In this document: positions 50,712 through 58,933 of the stretch, one piece after another
Layout of the letters: the number at the start of each line of letters is the position of its first letter
Numbering within the stretch: position 1 is the stretch's first letter
Source of the DNA: Actinokineospora diospyrosa
GTDB lineage: Bacteria > Actinomycetota > Actinomycetes > Mycobacteriales > Pseudonocardiaceae
Length of the DNA stretch: 64,000 nt
Assembly (NCBI RefSeq): GCF_024171925.1
Contig: NZ_JAMTCO010000009.1
Coordinates: 418,065 to 482,064, forward strand
Direction: 5' to 3'
Program-made: the position numbers and the translations under genes
Notes under the pieces: generated by a model
Told to the model about the DNA's origin: nothing
What the model saw: only the letters and a program-made list of their open reading frames with translations
Database searches by the model: none

Positions 50712-51944
50712 TCACAGCGCCCCCGGCGGCACGACCTCCACCTTCGCCCGCGGCCCGACCTCCACCGCGGCGCGAGAACGCCGACGCAGACCGGGAAGCA
50801 CCGCCAGCAGCACCAACGTCGCCGCGGCCGTGTACGCCACCGCCATCGTCAGGCTCATGCTCAGCGGGGTGGTCCCGCCCAGCGACACCAGAGGCGCCAC
50901 CAGCGGTCCGACGGCGAACGACGTGGTGCCCAGCAACGCGGCCGCCGTGCCCGCGCGTTCACCGTGGTCCGCCAGCGCCAGCGCCGACCCGTTCCCCTGG
51001 GTCACCCCGCCCACCAGCATCAGCAACGCCAACGCGATCAGCAGCGGCACCAGCCCGCCGCCCACCAGCACGGTCACCAGCATCGCCACCGCGGCCAAGG
51101 CCGTGACGACCGTCCCGACCGTGTACATCCGCTCCGGGCCGGCGCGCCGCACCACCACCCGGTTGATCTGCGCGCCGATGATCGACATCACCGCGTTCGC
51201 CGCGAAGCAGACGCTGAACCACTGCGGCGACAGGGAGAAGCTCTCCTGCAGCACGAAGCTGATCGAGGCGAGGTAGGTGAAGAACGCGACCCCGCCGCAG
51301 GCGCCGACGACGAGGAAGCCCAGGAACAGCTTGTCCCGCAACACCACGCCGAACTGGCGGCCGCTGCCCTTGGCGTGCCTCGCCTCGGGCGACAGGCTCT
51401 CCGGCAGCGACGTCCACGCCAGGACGAACAGCGCGACGCCGATCCCGGCCAGCACCGCGAAGATGCCGCGCCAGCCCATGAACGGCGCCAGCTGCCCGCC
51501 CACGACCGGGGCGACGATCGGGGCTATCGCGCCCACCATGGTCAGCATCGCCAGCAACCGCACCAGGTCCACGCCCTGGGTCAGGTCCCTGGCCACGGCG
51601 AGGGCGATCACGATCCCCGCCGAACCGCACAGGCCCTGGAAGAACCGGGCCGCCAGCAGCAGTTCGATCGACGGCGTCACCGCGCACACCAGCGACAGCA
51701 CCGCGAACAGCGCCACCCCGACCAGCAGCGGCTTGCGCCTGCCGAACCGGTCGCTGAGCGGGCCCACCGCGAGCTGGCCCAGCGCCAGCCCCAGCATGCA
51801 CGCCGACATCGTCGCCTGTGCCAGGCTCTCGCTGGTGCCGAGGTCGGTGGCGAGCTGGGGCAGCGTGGGCATGTAGAGGTCCATCGAGATGGGCCCGAAC
51901 ATCTCGAGCAGGCCCAGCACGACGGCCACGCGGCGCAGGCTCAC
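50712..51944 (-). CDS. Bcr/CflA-type MFS drug efflux transporter
   Basis: A 410-residue permease with 12 helices. GTG 51944 overlaps the stop of the esterase gene (GTGA). Landmarks are GPISMDLYMPTLPQLATDLGTS in the first loop, GPLSDRFGRRKPLLVG (MFS motif A) and a DLTQG segment; the family (14-member DHA1/Bcr-CflA) exports drugs and small metabolites. It is the last gene of the leftward operon with two esterases and three oxidoreductases, so it may remove a toxic intermediate of that pathway. Confidence 0.88.
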   Translation of the reverse strand: MSLRRVAVVLGLLEMFGPISMDLYMPTLPQLATDLGTSESLAQATMSACMLGLALGQLAVGPLSDRFGRRKPLLVGVALFAVLSLVCAVTPSIELLLAARFFQGLCGSAGIVIALAVARDLTQGVDLVRLLAMLTMVGAIAPIVAPVVGGQLAPFMGWRGIFAVLAGIGVALFVLAWTSLPESLSPEARHAKGSGRQFGVVLRDKLFLGFLVVGACGGVAFFTYLASISFVLQESFSLSPQWFSVCFAANAVMSIIGAQINRVVVRRAGPERMYTVGTVVTALAAVAMLVTVLVGGGLVPLLIALALLMLVGGVTQGNGSALALADHGERAGTAAALLGTTSFAVGPLVAPLVSLGGTTPLSMSLTMAVAYTAAATLVLLAVLPGLRRRSRAAVEVGPRAKVEVVPPGAL

Positions 51945-52927
51945 GGGGACCGCAGGATCCGCCGCAGCCACGACAGCCGGGTCGCCTCGGCCGTGCGCGA
52001 CACCTCCGCGTCGGGGGAGAAGCCGGAGAAGCCGTGGTACCCGCCCGCCCACACGTGCAGCTCGGCGTCGCCGCCGGTGGCCCAGATCCGCAGCGCGTAC
52101 TCGGTCGCCTCGTCGCGGAAGATCTCCGCCGCGCCCACGTCGATGAACGCGGGCGGCAACCCGGACAGGTCGGCCATCCGCGCCGGGACCTGGTACGGGG
52201 ACGCCTGGTCGGTGAACCGCAGCTCACCCAGGATGGCGTCCCACGCGGTGTCGTTGTTGTTGCGGTCCCAAGCGCCCAGCCCGTCGTACTGCCGGGTGGA
52301 CACGCTCTCGTTGCGGTCGTCGAGCATCGGGCACAGCAGCACCTGCCCGGCGATGTGCGGGCCGCCGCGGTCGCGCGCCAGCAGCGAGACCCCCGCGGAG
52401 AGGCCACCACCGGCGCTCGCCCCGGTCACCACGATCCGCGTCGGGTCGACACCCAGTTCCTCGGCGTGCTCGGCGAGCCACACCAGGCCCGCGTAGCAGT
52501 CCTCGACCGCGGCGGGCGCGGGGTGCTCCGGGGCGAGCCGGTACTCGACCGACACGCCGACCGCGCCGAAGCGCAGCGCGTCCTCGATCAGCCCGTCGAC
52601 CCCGAAGAACCGGTTGCCCAGGACCATCCCGCCGCCGTGGATGCAGTAGAAGGCGGGCGCGTTCGGCGCCAGCTCGCGCGGGCGCACGATGGTCAGCACG
52701 ATGTCGGGGGCACCGTCGGGGCCGGGCACGGTGCGGTCCTCGACGTCGACCGGGCGGTCGCCGACGATCTGCTCGAGCGGCGGGACGATGGTCGCGAAGT
52801 GGTCGCGGTTGACCAGGATCGTGTCGGCGCGCAGCGGGATCCGCTCGACCAGGTCGAGGAACATCGCCAGCCCCGGCTCGAGCTCGGGGTCGTAGGGCAC
52901 CGGAGCCACGGGTTCGTACGTGCTCAT
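51941..52927 (-). CDS. HSL-type alpha/beta hydrolase (esterase), paralog 1
   Basis: A 328-residue esterase of the hormone-sensitive-lipase family. FYCIHGGGMVLGN supplies the HGGG oxyanion motif, VTGASAGGGLSAG the nucleophile elbow (G-A-S-A-G), PPAFIDVGAAEIFRDE the acid and GGYHGF the catalytic His. The ATG at 52927 overlaps the stop of the second paralog (ATGA), and its stop overlaps the MFS start. It is about half identical by eye to the next gene, so the pair probably arose by tandem duplication. Substrates are likely short acyl esters. Confidence 0.92.
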   Translation of the reverse strand: MSTYEPVAPVPYDPELEPGLAMFLDLVERIPLRADTILVNRDHFATIVPPLEQIVGDRPVDVEDRTVPGPDGAPDIVLTIVRPRELAPNAPAFYCIHGGGMVLGNRFFGVDGLIEDALRFGAVGVSVEYRLAPEHPAPAAVEDCYAGLVWLAEHAEELGVDPTRIVVTGASAGGGLSAGVSLLARDRGGPHIAGQVLLCPMLDDRNESVSTRQYDGLGAWDRNNNDTAWDAILGELRFTDQASPYQVPARMADLSGLPPAFIDVGAAEIFRDEATEYALRIWATGGDAELHVWAGGYHGFSGFSPDAEVSRTAEATRLSWLRRILRSP

Positions 52928-53901
52928 TTCGCCTCCAGACCCAGCACCCGGCGGAACCACGAGTCGCGGGTCGCGAGCGCGGCCTGGCTCACCGGCCAGT
53001 CCGGGACGTACATGTCGAACCCGTGGAACGCGCCGCTCCACACGTGCAGCTCCGCCTGCCCGCCCACCGCCCAGATCCGCAGCGCGTACTGGGTGTCCTC
53101 GTCGCGGAACGGCTCCGCGCTGCCCACCTCGATGAACGCGGGCGGCAGCCCGGAGAGGTCGGTCGCGCGGGTCGGCGCCGCGTACGGCGAGACGGCGTCG
53201 GTGCCGACCGCGTCGCCCAGCAGCGACTGCCAGCCCGCCAGGTTCGACTCGCGGGTCCAGGTGCCGATGCCCTGGTACTGGTGGCTGGCGACGGTGGTGT
53301 TGGTGTCGTCGATCATCGGGCACAGCAGCAGCTGACCGGCGAGCGCGGGACCACCCCGGTCCCGGGCCAGCAGCGCGACACCGGCGGAGAGGCCGCCGCC
53401 CGCGCTGCCGCCCATGACCACGATCCGGTCCGGGTCGACGTGCAGCTCGGCCGCGTTGTCGGCCATCCACACCAGCCCGGCGTAGCAGTCCTCCACCGGG
53501 GCCGGGTGCGGGTGCTCGGGGGCCAGCCGGTACTCGACGTTGACCGCCACGACCCCCAGCTCCAGCACCAGGGCCAGCAACCGGGGCACGTCCATGTTGC
53601 GGTGGCCGACCATCATGCCGCCGCCGTGGATGTTGTAGAGGCCGGGCACCCGCCCGGTGACCCCGCGCGGGGAGATGATCGTGATCTCCAGGTCCGGGGC
53701 GCCCTCCGGACCGGGGATCAGCCGTTCGACGACCTCGACCGGGGCGTCGCCGACCGCCTCGGCGGCGGGCGGGAACATCGCGGCCATGCCCGCGCGCATC
53801 GCCGGGATCGTTTCCGGGGTGAACGGCGGGGCGTCCGGCATGACGATCTGGGCGAGCGCGGGCTCGATGTCCGGGTCGAACGGGACGGGTGTGGGGGACA
53901 C
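52924..53901 (-). CDS. HSL-type alpha/beta hydrolase (esterase), paralog 2
   Basis: A 325-residue esterase similar to its neighbour along the whole length. HGGGMMVGHRN is the oxyanion motif, VVMGGSAGGGLSAG the nucleophile elbow (Gly replaces the usual Asp before Ser), PPAFIEVGSAEPFRDE the acid region, where Glu takes the place of the paralog's Asp in one position, and GAFHGF the His. GTG 53901 has AGGAG 8 bases upstream. It lies 46 bases after the aldo/keto reductase gene in the same leftward operon. Confidence 0.9.
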   Translation of the reverse strand: MSPTPVPFDPDIEPALAQIVMPDAPPFTPETIPAMRAGMAAMFPPAAEAVGDAPVEVVERLIPGPEGAPDLEITIISPRGVTGRVPGLYNIHGGGMMVGHRNMDVPRLLALVLELGVVAVNVEYRLAPEHPHPAPVEDCYAGLVWMADNAAELHVDPDRIVVMGGSAGGGLSAGVALLARDRGGPALAGQLLLCPMIDDTNTTVASHQYQGIGTWTRESNLAGWQSLLGDAVGTDAVSPYAAPTRATDLSGLPPAFIEVGSAEPFRDEDTQYALRIWAVGGQAELHVWSGAFHGFDMYVPDWPVSQAALATRDSWFRRVLGLEAK

Positions 53902-53947
53902 GGCGGGCTCCTGGTGGAGAGGGGGTTGCGGGGGCGGGTGGGGCGGA

Positions 53948-54901
53948 TCAGGGACCTTCGGGGTTGACCACGTCGCGGTCGACCCAGAACGGCTCGACCA
54001 GCTCGCGCAGCTGCTGCGCGCCGACCTTCTCGACCAGCTCGACCGCGGCGAGGTTGTCCTCGAGCTGGCTCTGCTTGGTCGCGCCGAACAGCGTGGTGAT
54101 GTTGGCCGGGTGGGTGAGGGTGAACGCGACGGCGAGGCGGGCCGCGCTGGTGCCCAGCCCGGCGGCGACCTCGGCGACGGCGGCCGCGTTGGCCTTGATC
54201 CGCTCCTGCACGCCGCCGGGGTCGCGGCCGATCTCGCGGCCGGTGGTGGACCCGGCGAGCAGGCCGCCCTCGAGCACGTCGGAGGACTGCATGGTGAACC
54301 CGTCGGCGAACAGCGCGGCGAAGGGCGCGCCGTCGGGGATGCTGCGCCGACCGATGCTGTACTTCAGCTGCGCGATGGCGGGCCCGTCGACGCCGCGCTC
54401 GGCGGCGATCTCCTGCAGCCGCCGGATGTTCGTGGCGGACCAGTTGTTGACCCCCCACGCCCGGATCTTCCCGGCGCTCCGCAGGGCCGCGAGGTCCTCG
54501 ACGAGGTCCTCCAGCACGATGTCGTCGCGCCGGATGTCGCCCAGGATGACCAGGTCGGCCACGTCGAAGCCGCCGCGCAGGAACGCGTTGTCCAGCTGCG
54601 GGCCGAACCCGTTCTCGCCGAAGCCCTCCAGCCACAGCTTCGCCGACACGAGGTACTCCTCGCGCGGGATGCCCGAGGCCCGCATGAGCGCGCTCCAGAT
54701 GACATCGGTGAACACCGGCGTCATGCCGGGCACGCTGTAGACGCCGACGTCGAACAGGTTGACGCCCGCGGCGACGGCCGTGCGGATCATCGCGACCGCG
54801 TCGGCGAAGTCCATCCGGTCGTAGGTGTGCCACGAGCCGAGCGAGAGCTGCGAGATCTCCAGGTCGGTCGTACCCAGGCGGCGGCGGGGGAGAGTGGACA
54901 C
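53948..54901 (-). CDS. Aldo/keto reductase-like protein
   Basis: A 317-residue protein from GTG 54901 (GAGGAG upstream). It begins LPRRRLGTTDLEISQLSLGSWHTY and continues AAGVNLFDVGVYS (Asp and Tyr of the AKR tetrad), YLVSAKLW (Lys), IRAWGVNNWSATNIRRLQ and FGATKQSQLEDNLAAV (cofactor-binding end), as in the AKR6/YakC-like group. The fourth tetrad residue is odd: where family members read LxxxHRPD, this protein has LVILGDIRRDD, without His. It may be altered in catalysis or specificity. It sits in an operon with an alcohol dehydrogenase and two esterases. Confidence 0.87.
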   Translation of the reverse strand: MSTLPRRRLGTTDLEISQLSLGSWHTYDRMDFADAVAMIRTAVAAGVNLFDVGVYSVPGMTPVFTDVIWSALMRASGIPREEYLVSAKLWLEGFGENGFGPQLDNAFLRGGFDVADLVILGDIRRDDIVLEDLVEDLAALRSAGKIRAWGVNNWSATNIRRLQEIAAERGVDGPAIAQLKYSIGRRSIPDGAPFAALFADGFTMQSSDVLEGGLLAGSTTGREIGRDPGGVQERIKANAAAVAEVAAGLGTSAARLAVAFTLTHPANITTLFGATKQSQLEDNLAAVELVEKVGAQQLRELVEPFWVDRDVVNPEGP

Positions 54902-54999
54902 AGTGCTCCTCAGGTGTCTTGGGTCTTCTGGCTGGGTGGGGCAGCGGTCAGCGCGGGGAACGCGGCCCCGCCCGCGCGGGGCGGGGCGTCGGTGGCCGA

Positions 55000-56106
55000 C
55001 TACGGCAGCCGGGGGTCGATGACGGCCTTGACCTCGTCGAGGCGGTGCATCGCGGCGAGCCGCTCGGAGGCGGCGGAGAGCCCGACCGGGGCGCCGAACA
55101 GCTCGTCCCACGGGAACCGGTCGCCGAACGCGCCGAAGAACTCGATGGCCCGGTGGTAGTCGGAGATGTCGCCGTTGAGCGAGCCGGAGATGGTGAGCTC
55201 CTTGCCCATCACGGTGCCCAGCGGCAGCGGGGCGGAGGTGGGGCCGGTGCTGCCGACGATGACGACCTGCCCGCGCTGCGCGGCCATCGCCACGGCCTCG
55301 GGGCCGACGGTGGGGGCGCCCGCGAAGTCGAGCACCAGGTCGGCGCCGCGGCCGTCGGTCAGCTCGCGGACCCGCTCGATGATGCCCTCGGAGCCCGCCG
55401 CGATGTCGACCACCGCGCTGGCGCCGAAGCGCCCGGCCAGGCTGAGCCGGGACTCGGGGGCGCCGACGGTGATGACCTGCGCGGCGCCGGAGATGTGCGC
55501 GACGGCGGTGGCGAAGATGCCGAGCGCGCCGGAACCCTGCACCACCACGCGCTTTCCGGTGAGTCCACCGACGTAGGTGAACGCGCGCAGGACGGTCTTG
55601 GCCGCGCAGCCCGCCATCGCCGCCCAGGTGCTCGGGACGGACTCGGGCAGCAGCAGCTTCGCCGCGCGCGGCACCACATAGGCGTACTCGCACAGGCCCG
55701 CGGTCGCGTACGGGGCGACGTCGGAGCGCTGCAGGAAGCCGTACCCGCGGCGCGAACACGCGACGGGTTCGCGCAGCACCACGCAGCCGTGGCACTCGCC
55801 GCAGGTGGATTCCGACCAGCCGATCCGGGCGCCGACCTCGATCTCGCGGCCGAGCGCGTCCTTGGTGCCCGCGCCGACGGCGACGACCTCGCCGACCATC
55901 TCGTGGCCGAGCACCATCGGCAGCATGCCGGGGAAGCTCATCTTCCCCGACCAGATCTCCACGTCCGTGCCGCAGAGCGTGGCGCAGCTGACCCGCACCA
56001 GCGCCGCGCCCGGCTCCACCTCGGTGGGCAGCGGGAGTTCGGTCAGGCTCAGCGGCTGGCCGTGCTCGGTCAGCACCGCCGCGCGGGTGGAGGTGGGGAC
56101 GGTCAT
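55000..56106 (-). CDS. Zinc-dependent medium-chain alcohol dehydrogenase
   Basis: A 368-residue MDR enzyme. CATLCGTDVEIWSG holds the first catalytic zinc ligand, LPMVLGHEMVGEVVAVG the GHE motif, and STCGECHGCVVLREPVAC the four Cys of the structural zinc. The NAD(P)-binding fold is VVVQGSGALGIFATAVA. The catalytic His/Glu of GHE and the later Cys/Asp region are intact. ATG 56106 has AAGGA upstream. A 22-bp inverted repeat lies 63 bases upstream in the gap to the SDR gene. It oxidises or reduces an alcohol or aldehyde intermediate of an uncharacterised pathway. Confidence 0.92.
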   Translation of the reverse strand: MTVPTSTRAAVLTEHGQPLSLTELPLPTEVEPGAALVRVSCATLCGTDVEIWSGKMSFPGMLPMVLGHEMVGEVVAVGAGTKDALGREIEVGARIGWSESTCGECHGCVVLREPVACSRRGYGFLQRSDVAPYATAGLCEYAYVVPRAAKLLLPESVPSTWAAMAGCAAKTVLRAFTYVGGLTGKRVVVQGSGALGIFATAVAHISGAAQVITVGAPESRLSLAGRFGASAVVDIAAGSEGIIERVRELTDGRGADLVLDFAGAPTVGPEAVAMAAQRGQVVIVGSTGPTSAPLPLGTVMGKELTISGSLNGDISDYHRAIEFFGAFGDRFPWDELFGAPVGLSAASERLAAMHRLDEVKAVIDPRLP

Positions 56107-56168
56107 CGTGGTCCTTCCGGTGGCGGTACTGGGGACCCGGCGCGGCGGGTGGGCGGCGCTGGTTCCCG

Positions 56169-56190
56169 TTAGTCTACGACTGTTGACTAA
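56169..56190. promoter_or_regulatory. Inverted repeat TTAGTC-N10-GACTAA
   Basis: Perfect 6-base arms between the SDR and ADH genes. It contains TAGTCTACG, whose complement CGTAGACTA also occurs at 57199-57207 in front of the ABC importer. It is a candidate operator for the TetR-type regulator at 62523. Confidence 0.55.
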
Positions 56191-56231
56191 AATGTCGAGA
56201 CTGCCGCCACACCCGCGCGCCGGGCGCGGGC

Positions 56232-56954
56232 TCAGACGAGCAGTTGGCCGCCGTCCACCGGCAGGCTGGTGCCGGTGATGTGCGCGGCGGACTCCCCGGC
56301 CAGGAACACCACGGCCGCCGCGACCTGGGCGACCGGTGCCAGCTGCCGCAGCGGGATCCGCTCCAGCCACGCCTGGCGGGCGGGGGAGCCCTCGGGCAGG
56401 CCCATGGCCAGCATCGGGGTGAGCACCGGGCCGGGGGCCACGGCGTTGACGCGGATGCCGTGCTCGGCCAGTTCGATGGCGGCCCAGCGGGTCAGCGCGT
56501 CCACCGCGGCCTTGCTGCTCTCGTAGCCGCCCATGCCCGGGGTGGGCTGGCGGCCGCCGATGGAGGACAGGTTCACCACCGCGCCGCCGGTGCCGCGCTC
56601 GACCATCCCGCGCGCGACCAGTTGTGTCATCAGGAAGGTGCCGTGCACGTTGGTGTTGAGGATGCGCAGCATGTCCGCGCCCGCGAGCTCGAGCAGGCGC
56701 CCGTGCACGGTGAGCAGGCCAGCGTTGTTGACCAGGACGTCGACCGGGCCGACCGCCTCGAGCGCGCCGGTGATGGAGTCCTCGTCGGTGATGTCGAGCT
56801 CGACCCAGCGGGTGCCCAGCTCGGCGGCGGCCTCCTGGGCCCCGGCGATGTCGGTGAGCACGACGTCGTCGCCGAGCGCGGTGAAGGCGGCGGCGATCGC
56901 GCGACCGATCCCACCCGCCCCTCCGGTGATCAGAACAGTGCGGGCAGCGGGCAT
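56232..56954 (-). CDS. Short-chain dehydrogenase/reductase
   Basis: A 240-residue classical SDR. VLITGGAGGIGRAIA is the cofactor loop, LTDIAG the adenine-ribose contact (Asp suggests NAD over NADP), NNAGLL, VVNLSSIGG (Ser) and YESSKAAV (Tyr and Lys) the active site, and HITGTSLPVDGGQLLV the end. ATG 56954 is preferred over a TTG 6 bases upstream. It is the first gene of the leftward operon and diverges from the ABC importer across a 367-base control region. Confidence 0.93.
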   Translation of the reverse strand: MPAARTVLITGGAGGIGRAIAAAFTALGDDVVLTDIAGAQEAAAELGTRWVELDITDEDSITGALEAVGPVDVLVNNAGLLTVHGRLLELAGADMLRILNTNVHGTFLMTQLVARGMVERGTGGAVVNLSSIGGRQPTPGMGGYESSKAAVDALTRWAAIELAEHGIRVNAVAPGPVLTPMLAMGLPEGSPARQAWLERIPLRQLAPVAQVAAAVVFLAGESAAHITGTSLPVDGGQLLV

Positions 56955-56994
56955 CGTCAATCCCCCAAGTGGGCAGTTGTCAGCCGGTCAGTAT

Positions 56995-57005
56995 ACGAGC
57001 GTAGA
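56995..57005. promoter_or_regulatory. Candidate operator 1, ACGAGCGTAGA
   Basis: Part of TACG-AG-CGTA, a short inverted repeat 41 bases upstream of the SDR start, in an AT-richer stretch. It shares ACGARCGTRGA with two further sites in the same divergent region. Confidence 0.5.
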
Positions 57006-57144
57006 AAAACGATTGGTCCGACCACAAGGGGCGCCGACGCTACGCAAGGTTGCGGTTCGGTGTCGGAAGCGCTTCGCCGCCGTGACCCTCGGGACGTATG
57101 CCCAGTACACGGGATTCTCCGTCCAAAGGTGGGATGGATCGTCG

Positions 57145-57155
57145 ACGAACGTGGA
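57145..57155. promoter_or_regulatory. Candidate operator 2, ACGAACGTGGA
   Basis: Second occurrence of the shared motif, preceded by GTCG. It lies 49 bases before site 3, about 4.7 helical turns. Confidence 0.5.
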
Positions 57156-57193
57156 GGAAACCGCTGGTCACTGGAGCATTGCTTTTTTTGCCG

Positions 57194-57204
57194 ACGAACG
57201 TAGA
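57194..57204. promoter_or_regulatory. Candidate operator 3, ACGAACGTAGA
   Basis: Third occurrence, extended to ACGAACGTAGACTA. It follows a T7 tract and lies 118 bases before the solute-binding protein gene, a position suitable for controlling the rightward promoter. Confidence 0.5.
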
Positions 57205-57321
57205 CTATCCCGCACCACGGTGAGCCAGGTCTCACTTCTTGATCATCCATGCACGGGCGAGGCGGCCCCGCTGTTGCGGAGCGTGACCCCACCGGCAGTC
57301 CAGCACCCGAGAGAAGGCTCG

Positions 57322-58869
57322 ATGACCAGGACACGGACAACGGCATTGGTCGCGGTGGCCGTCGCGGCCGCCACCGCGCTCGCCGCATGTACCAGCGCGG
57401 GCAGCAACAACCCCGGTGGCAGCACCGGCGGCGGCGGTGGGGGCGCCGAGATCACCGAACTGAAGGCGGGCGTCTTCCTCGACGTCACCTCGTGGGACCC
57501 GGCCAGCGCCGACATCGGCTTCGACGGTCCCTACCTGTCCGCGGTCTACGACCCGCTGGTGGCGCTGGACAACGAGGCCAAGCCGATCCCCGCGCTGGCG
57601 ACCAAGTGGGAGTGGTCGGCCGACCGGCTCACCCTCTCCATGGACCTGCGCACCGGTGTCACCTTCGACGACGGCCAGAAGTTCGACGCCGCCGCCGCGG
57701 TCGCCAACCTCAAGCACCTCAAGGCTGGCGTGCGCTCCGGGCAGGCCTACCTCAACGTCACCGACGTGAGCGCCAAGGACGAGGACACCGTCGAGCTCAA
57801 GCTGTCCAAGCGCGACGACTCGCTGCTGTACTTCATGGGCCTGGGCCGCAGCTGGATGGCCTCGCCCGCGGCGATCGCGGCCGACGCGCTGGCCAAGGGC
57901 CCGGTCGGCTCCGGCCCCTACAAGTTCGTGGCCGACAAGTCCGCCCCGCAGTCGCAGTACGTCTTCACCAAGAAGGACAACCACTGGGACAGCGCCACGT
58001 ACCCGTTCAAGGACGTGCAGCTGCTCCCGATCATGGACCAGACCGCGAGCTTCAACGCGATGCAGTCCGGCCAGCTCAACGCGCAGTTCGCCAACGCCGC
58101 GAACCTGCCCAAGGCCAAGGAGGCGGGCTGGAACATCTCCTCGAAGCCCTCGTCCTGGGTCGGCGTGCAGTTCGCCGACCGCACCGGCGCGCAGGTCAAG
58201 GCGCTCGGTGACGCCAAGGTCCGCCAGGCGATCGCCTACGCCTTCGACTCCGCGGGCATCCTGCAGGCCGTCGGCAACGGCGCCGGTACCGCGACCAACC
58301 AGCTGTGGCCGGTCGACGGCAAGGTCTACGACAAGTCGATGGACGGCAAGTACCAGACCAATATGGACAAGGCCAAGCAGCTGCTGGCCGAGGCGGGTTA
58401 CGCGGGCGGCTTCAGCGTCAAGATGCCGATGTCGCCGATCTTCCAGGCCTGGCAGCCCGCCGCCAACCAGACCTTCGGCGACCTGGGCATCAAGGTCGAG
58501 TGGGTCGACATGGCCATGCCCGACTACCAGAAGAACGCGCCGACCTACCCGATGTTCCTCGCCGTGATCGCCATGAGCGGCAACGACATGGCGACGCTGT
58601 CGGACCAGGTGACCACCGCGCAGTGGTACAACCCGAACCCGTCGGTGGACAAGTTCCCCGAGGTCAAGGCCCTGGTCGACGAGGTGGAGAAGGCCGAGCC
58701 CGCCGCGCAGACCGAGCTGCTCAAGAAGCTCAACACCAAGCTGGTCGACCTGGCCTGGTGGGACGTCTGGTACCAGGCGGACAACATGTACTTCAGCGCC
58801 AAGGGCATCAAGGTGCAGCCGGTCACCGGCATGATGTTCCCCACCCTGCGGTTCATCCAGCGCGGCTGA
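57322..58869 (+). CDS. Solute-binding lipoprotein of a peptide/nickel-type ABC importer
   Basis: A 515-residue SBP family 5 protein (DppA/OppA type). The signal peptide ends in lipobox ALAAC and is followed by a Gly/Ser-rich linker (NNPGGSTGGGGGG). Family landmarks are LATKWEWSADRLTLSMDLRTGVTFDDG and PVGSGPYKFVADKS, then DAKVRQAIAYAFDSAGI. It should be tethered outside the membrane and deliver a peptide or other small organic solute to the permease encoded next. ATG 57322 follows GAGAAGG. A 15-bp hairpin separates it from the permease gene. The ligand may be an ester or conjugate, given the divergent operon. Confidence 0.93.
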   Translation: MTRTRTTALVAVAVAAATALAACTSAGSNNPGGSTGGGGGGAEITELKAGVFLDVTSWDPASADIGFDGPYLSAVYDPLVALDNEAKPIPALATKWEWSADRLTLSMDLRTGVTFDDGQKFDAAAAVANLKHLKAGVRSGQAYLNVTDVSAKDEDTVELKLSKRDDSLLYFMGLGRSWMASPAAIAADALAKGPVGSGPYKFVADKSAPQSQYVFTKKDNHWDSATYPFKDVQLLPIMDQTASFNAMQSGQLNAQFANAANLPKAKEAGWNISSKPSSWVGVQFADRTGAQVKALGDAKVRQAIAYAFDSAGILQAVGNGAGTATNQLWPVDGKVYDKSMDGKYQTNMDKAKQLLAEAGYAGGFSVKMPMSPIFQAWQPAANQTFGDLGIKVEWVDMAMPDYQKNAPTYPMFLAVIAMSGNDMATLSDQVTTAQWYNPNPSVDKFPEVKALVDEVEKAEPAAQTELLKKLNTKLVDLAWWDVWYQADNMYFSAKGIKVQPVTGMMFPTLRFIQRG

Positions 58870-58883
58870 GGCCACCAGTTGCT

Positions 58884-58918
58884 CCGGCGGGTCCGCCCCA
58901 CTCGGGCGGGCCCGCCGG
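58884..58918 (+). terminator. Processing/attenuation hairpin after the binding-protein gene
   Basis: A 15-bp stem with one G-U wobble (left arm 58884-58898, right arm 58904-58918) and a 5-base loop, placed between the binding-protein stop and the permease gene. Such stems commonly give higher expression of the binding protein than of the membrane parts. Confidence 0.8.
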
Positions 58919-58933
58919 TGAGGAGCCGAGACT

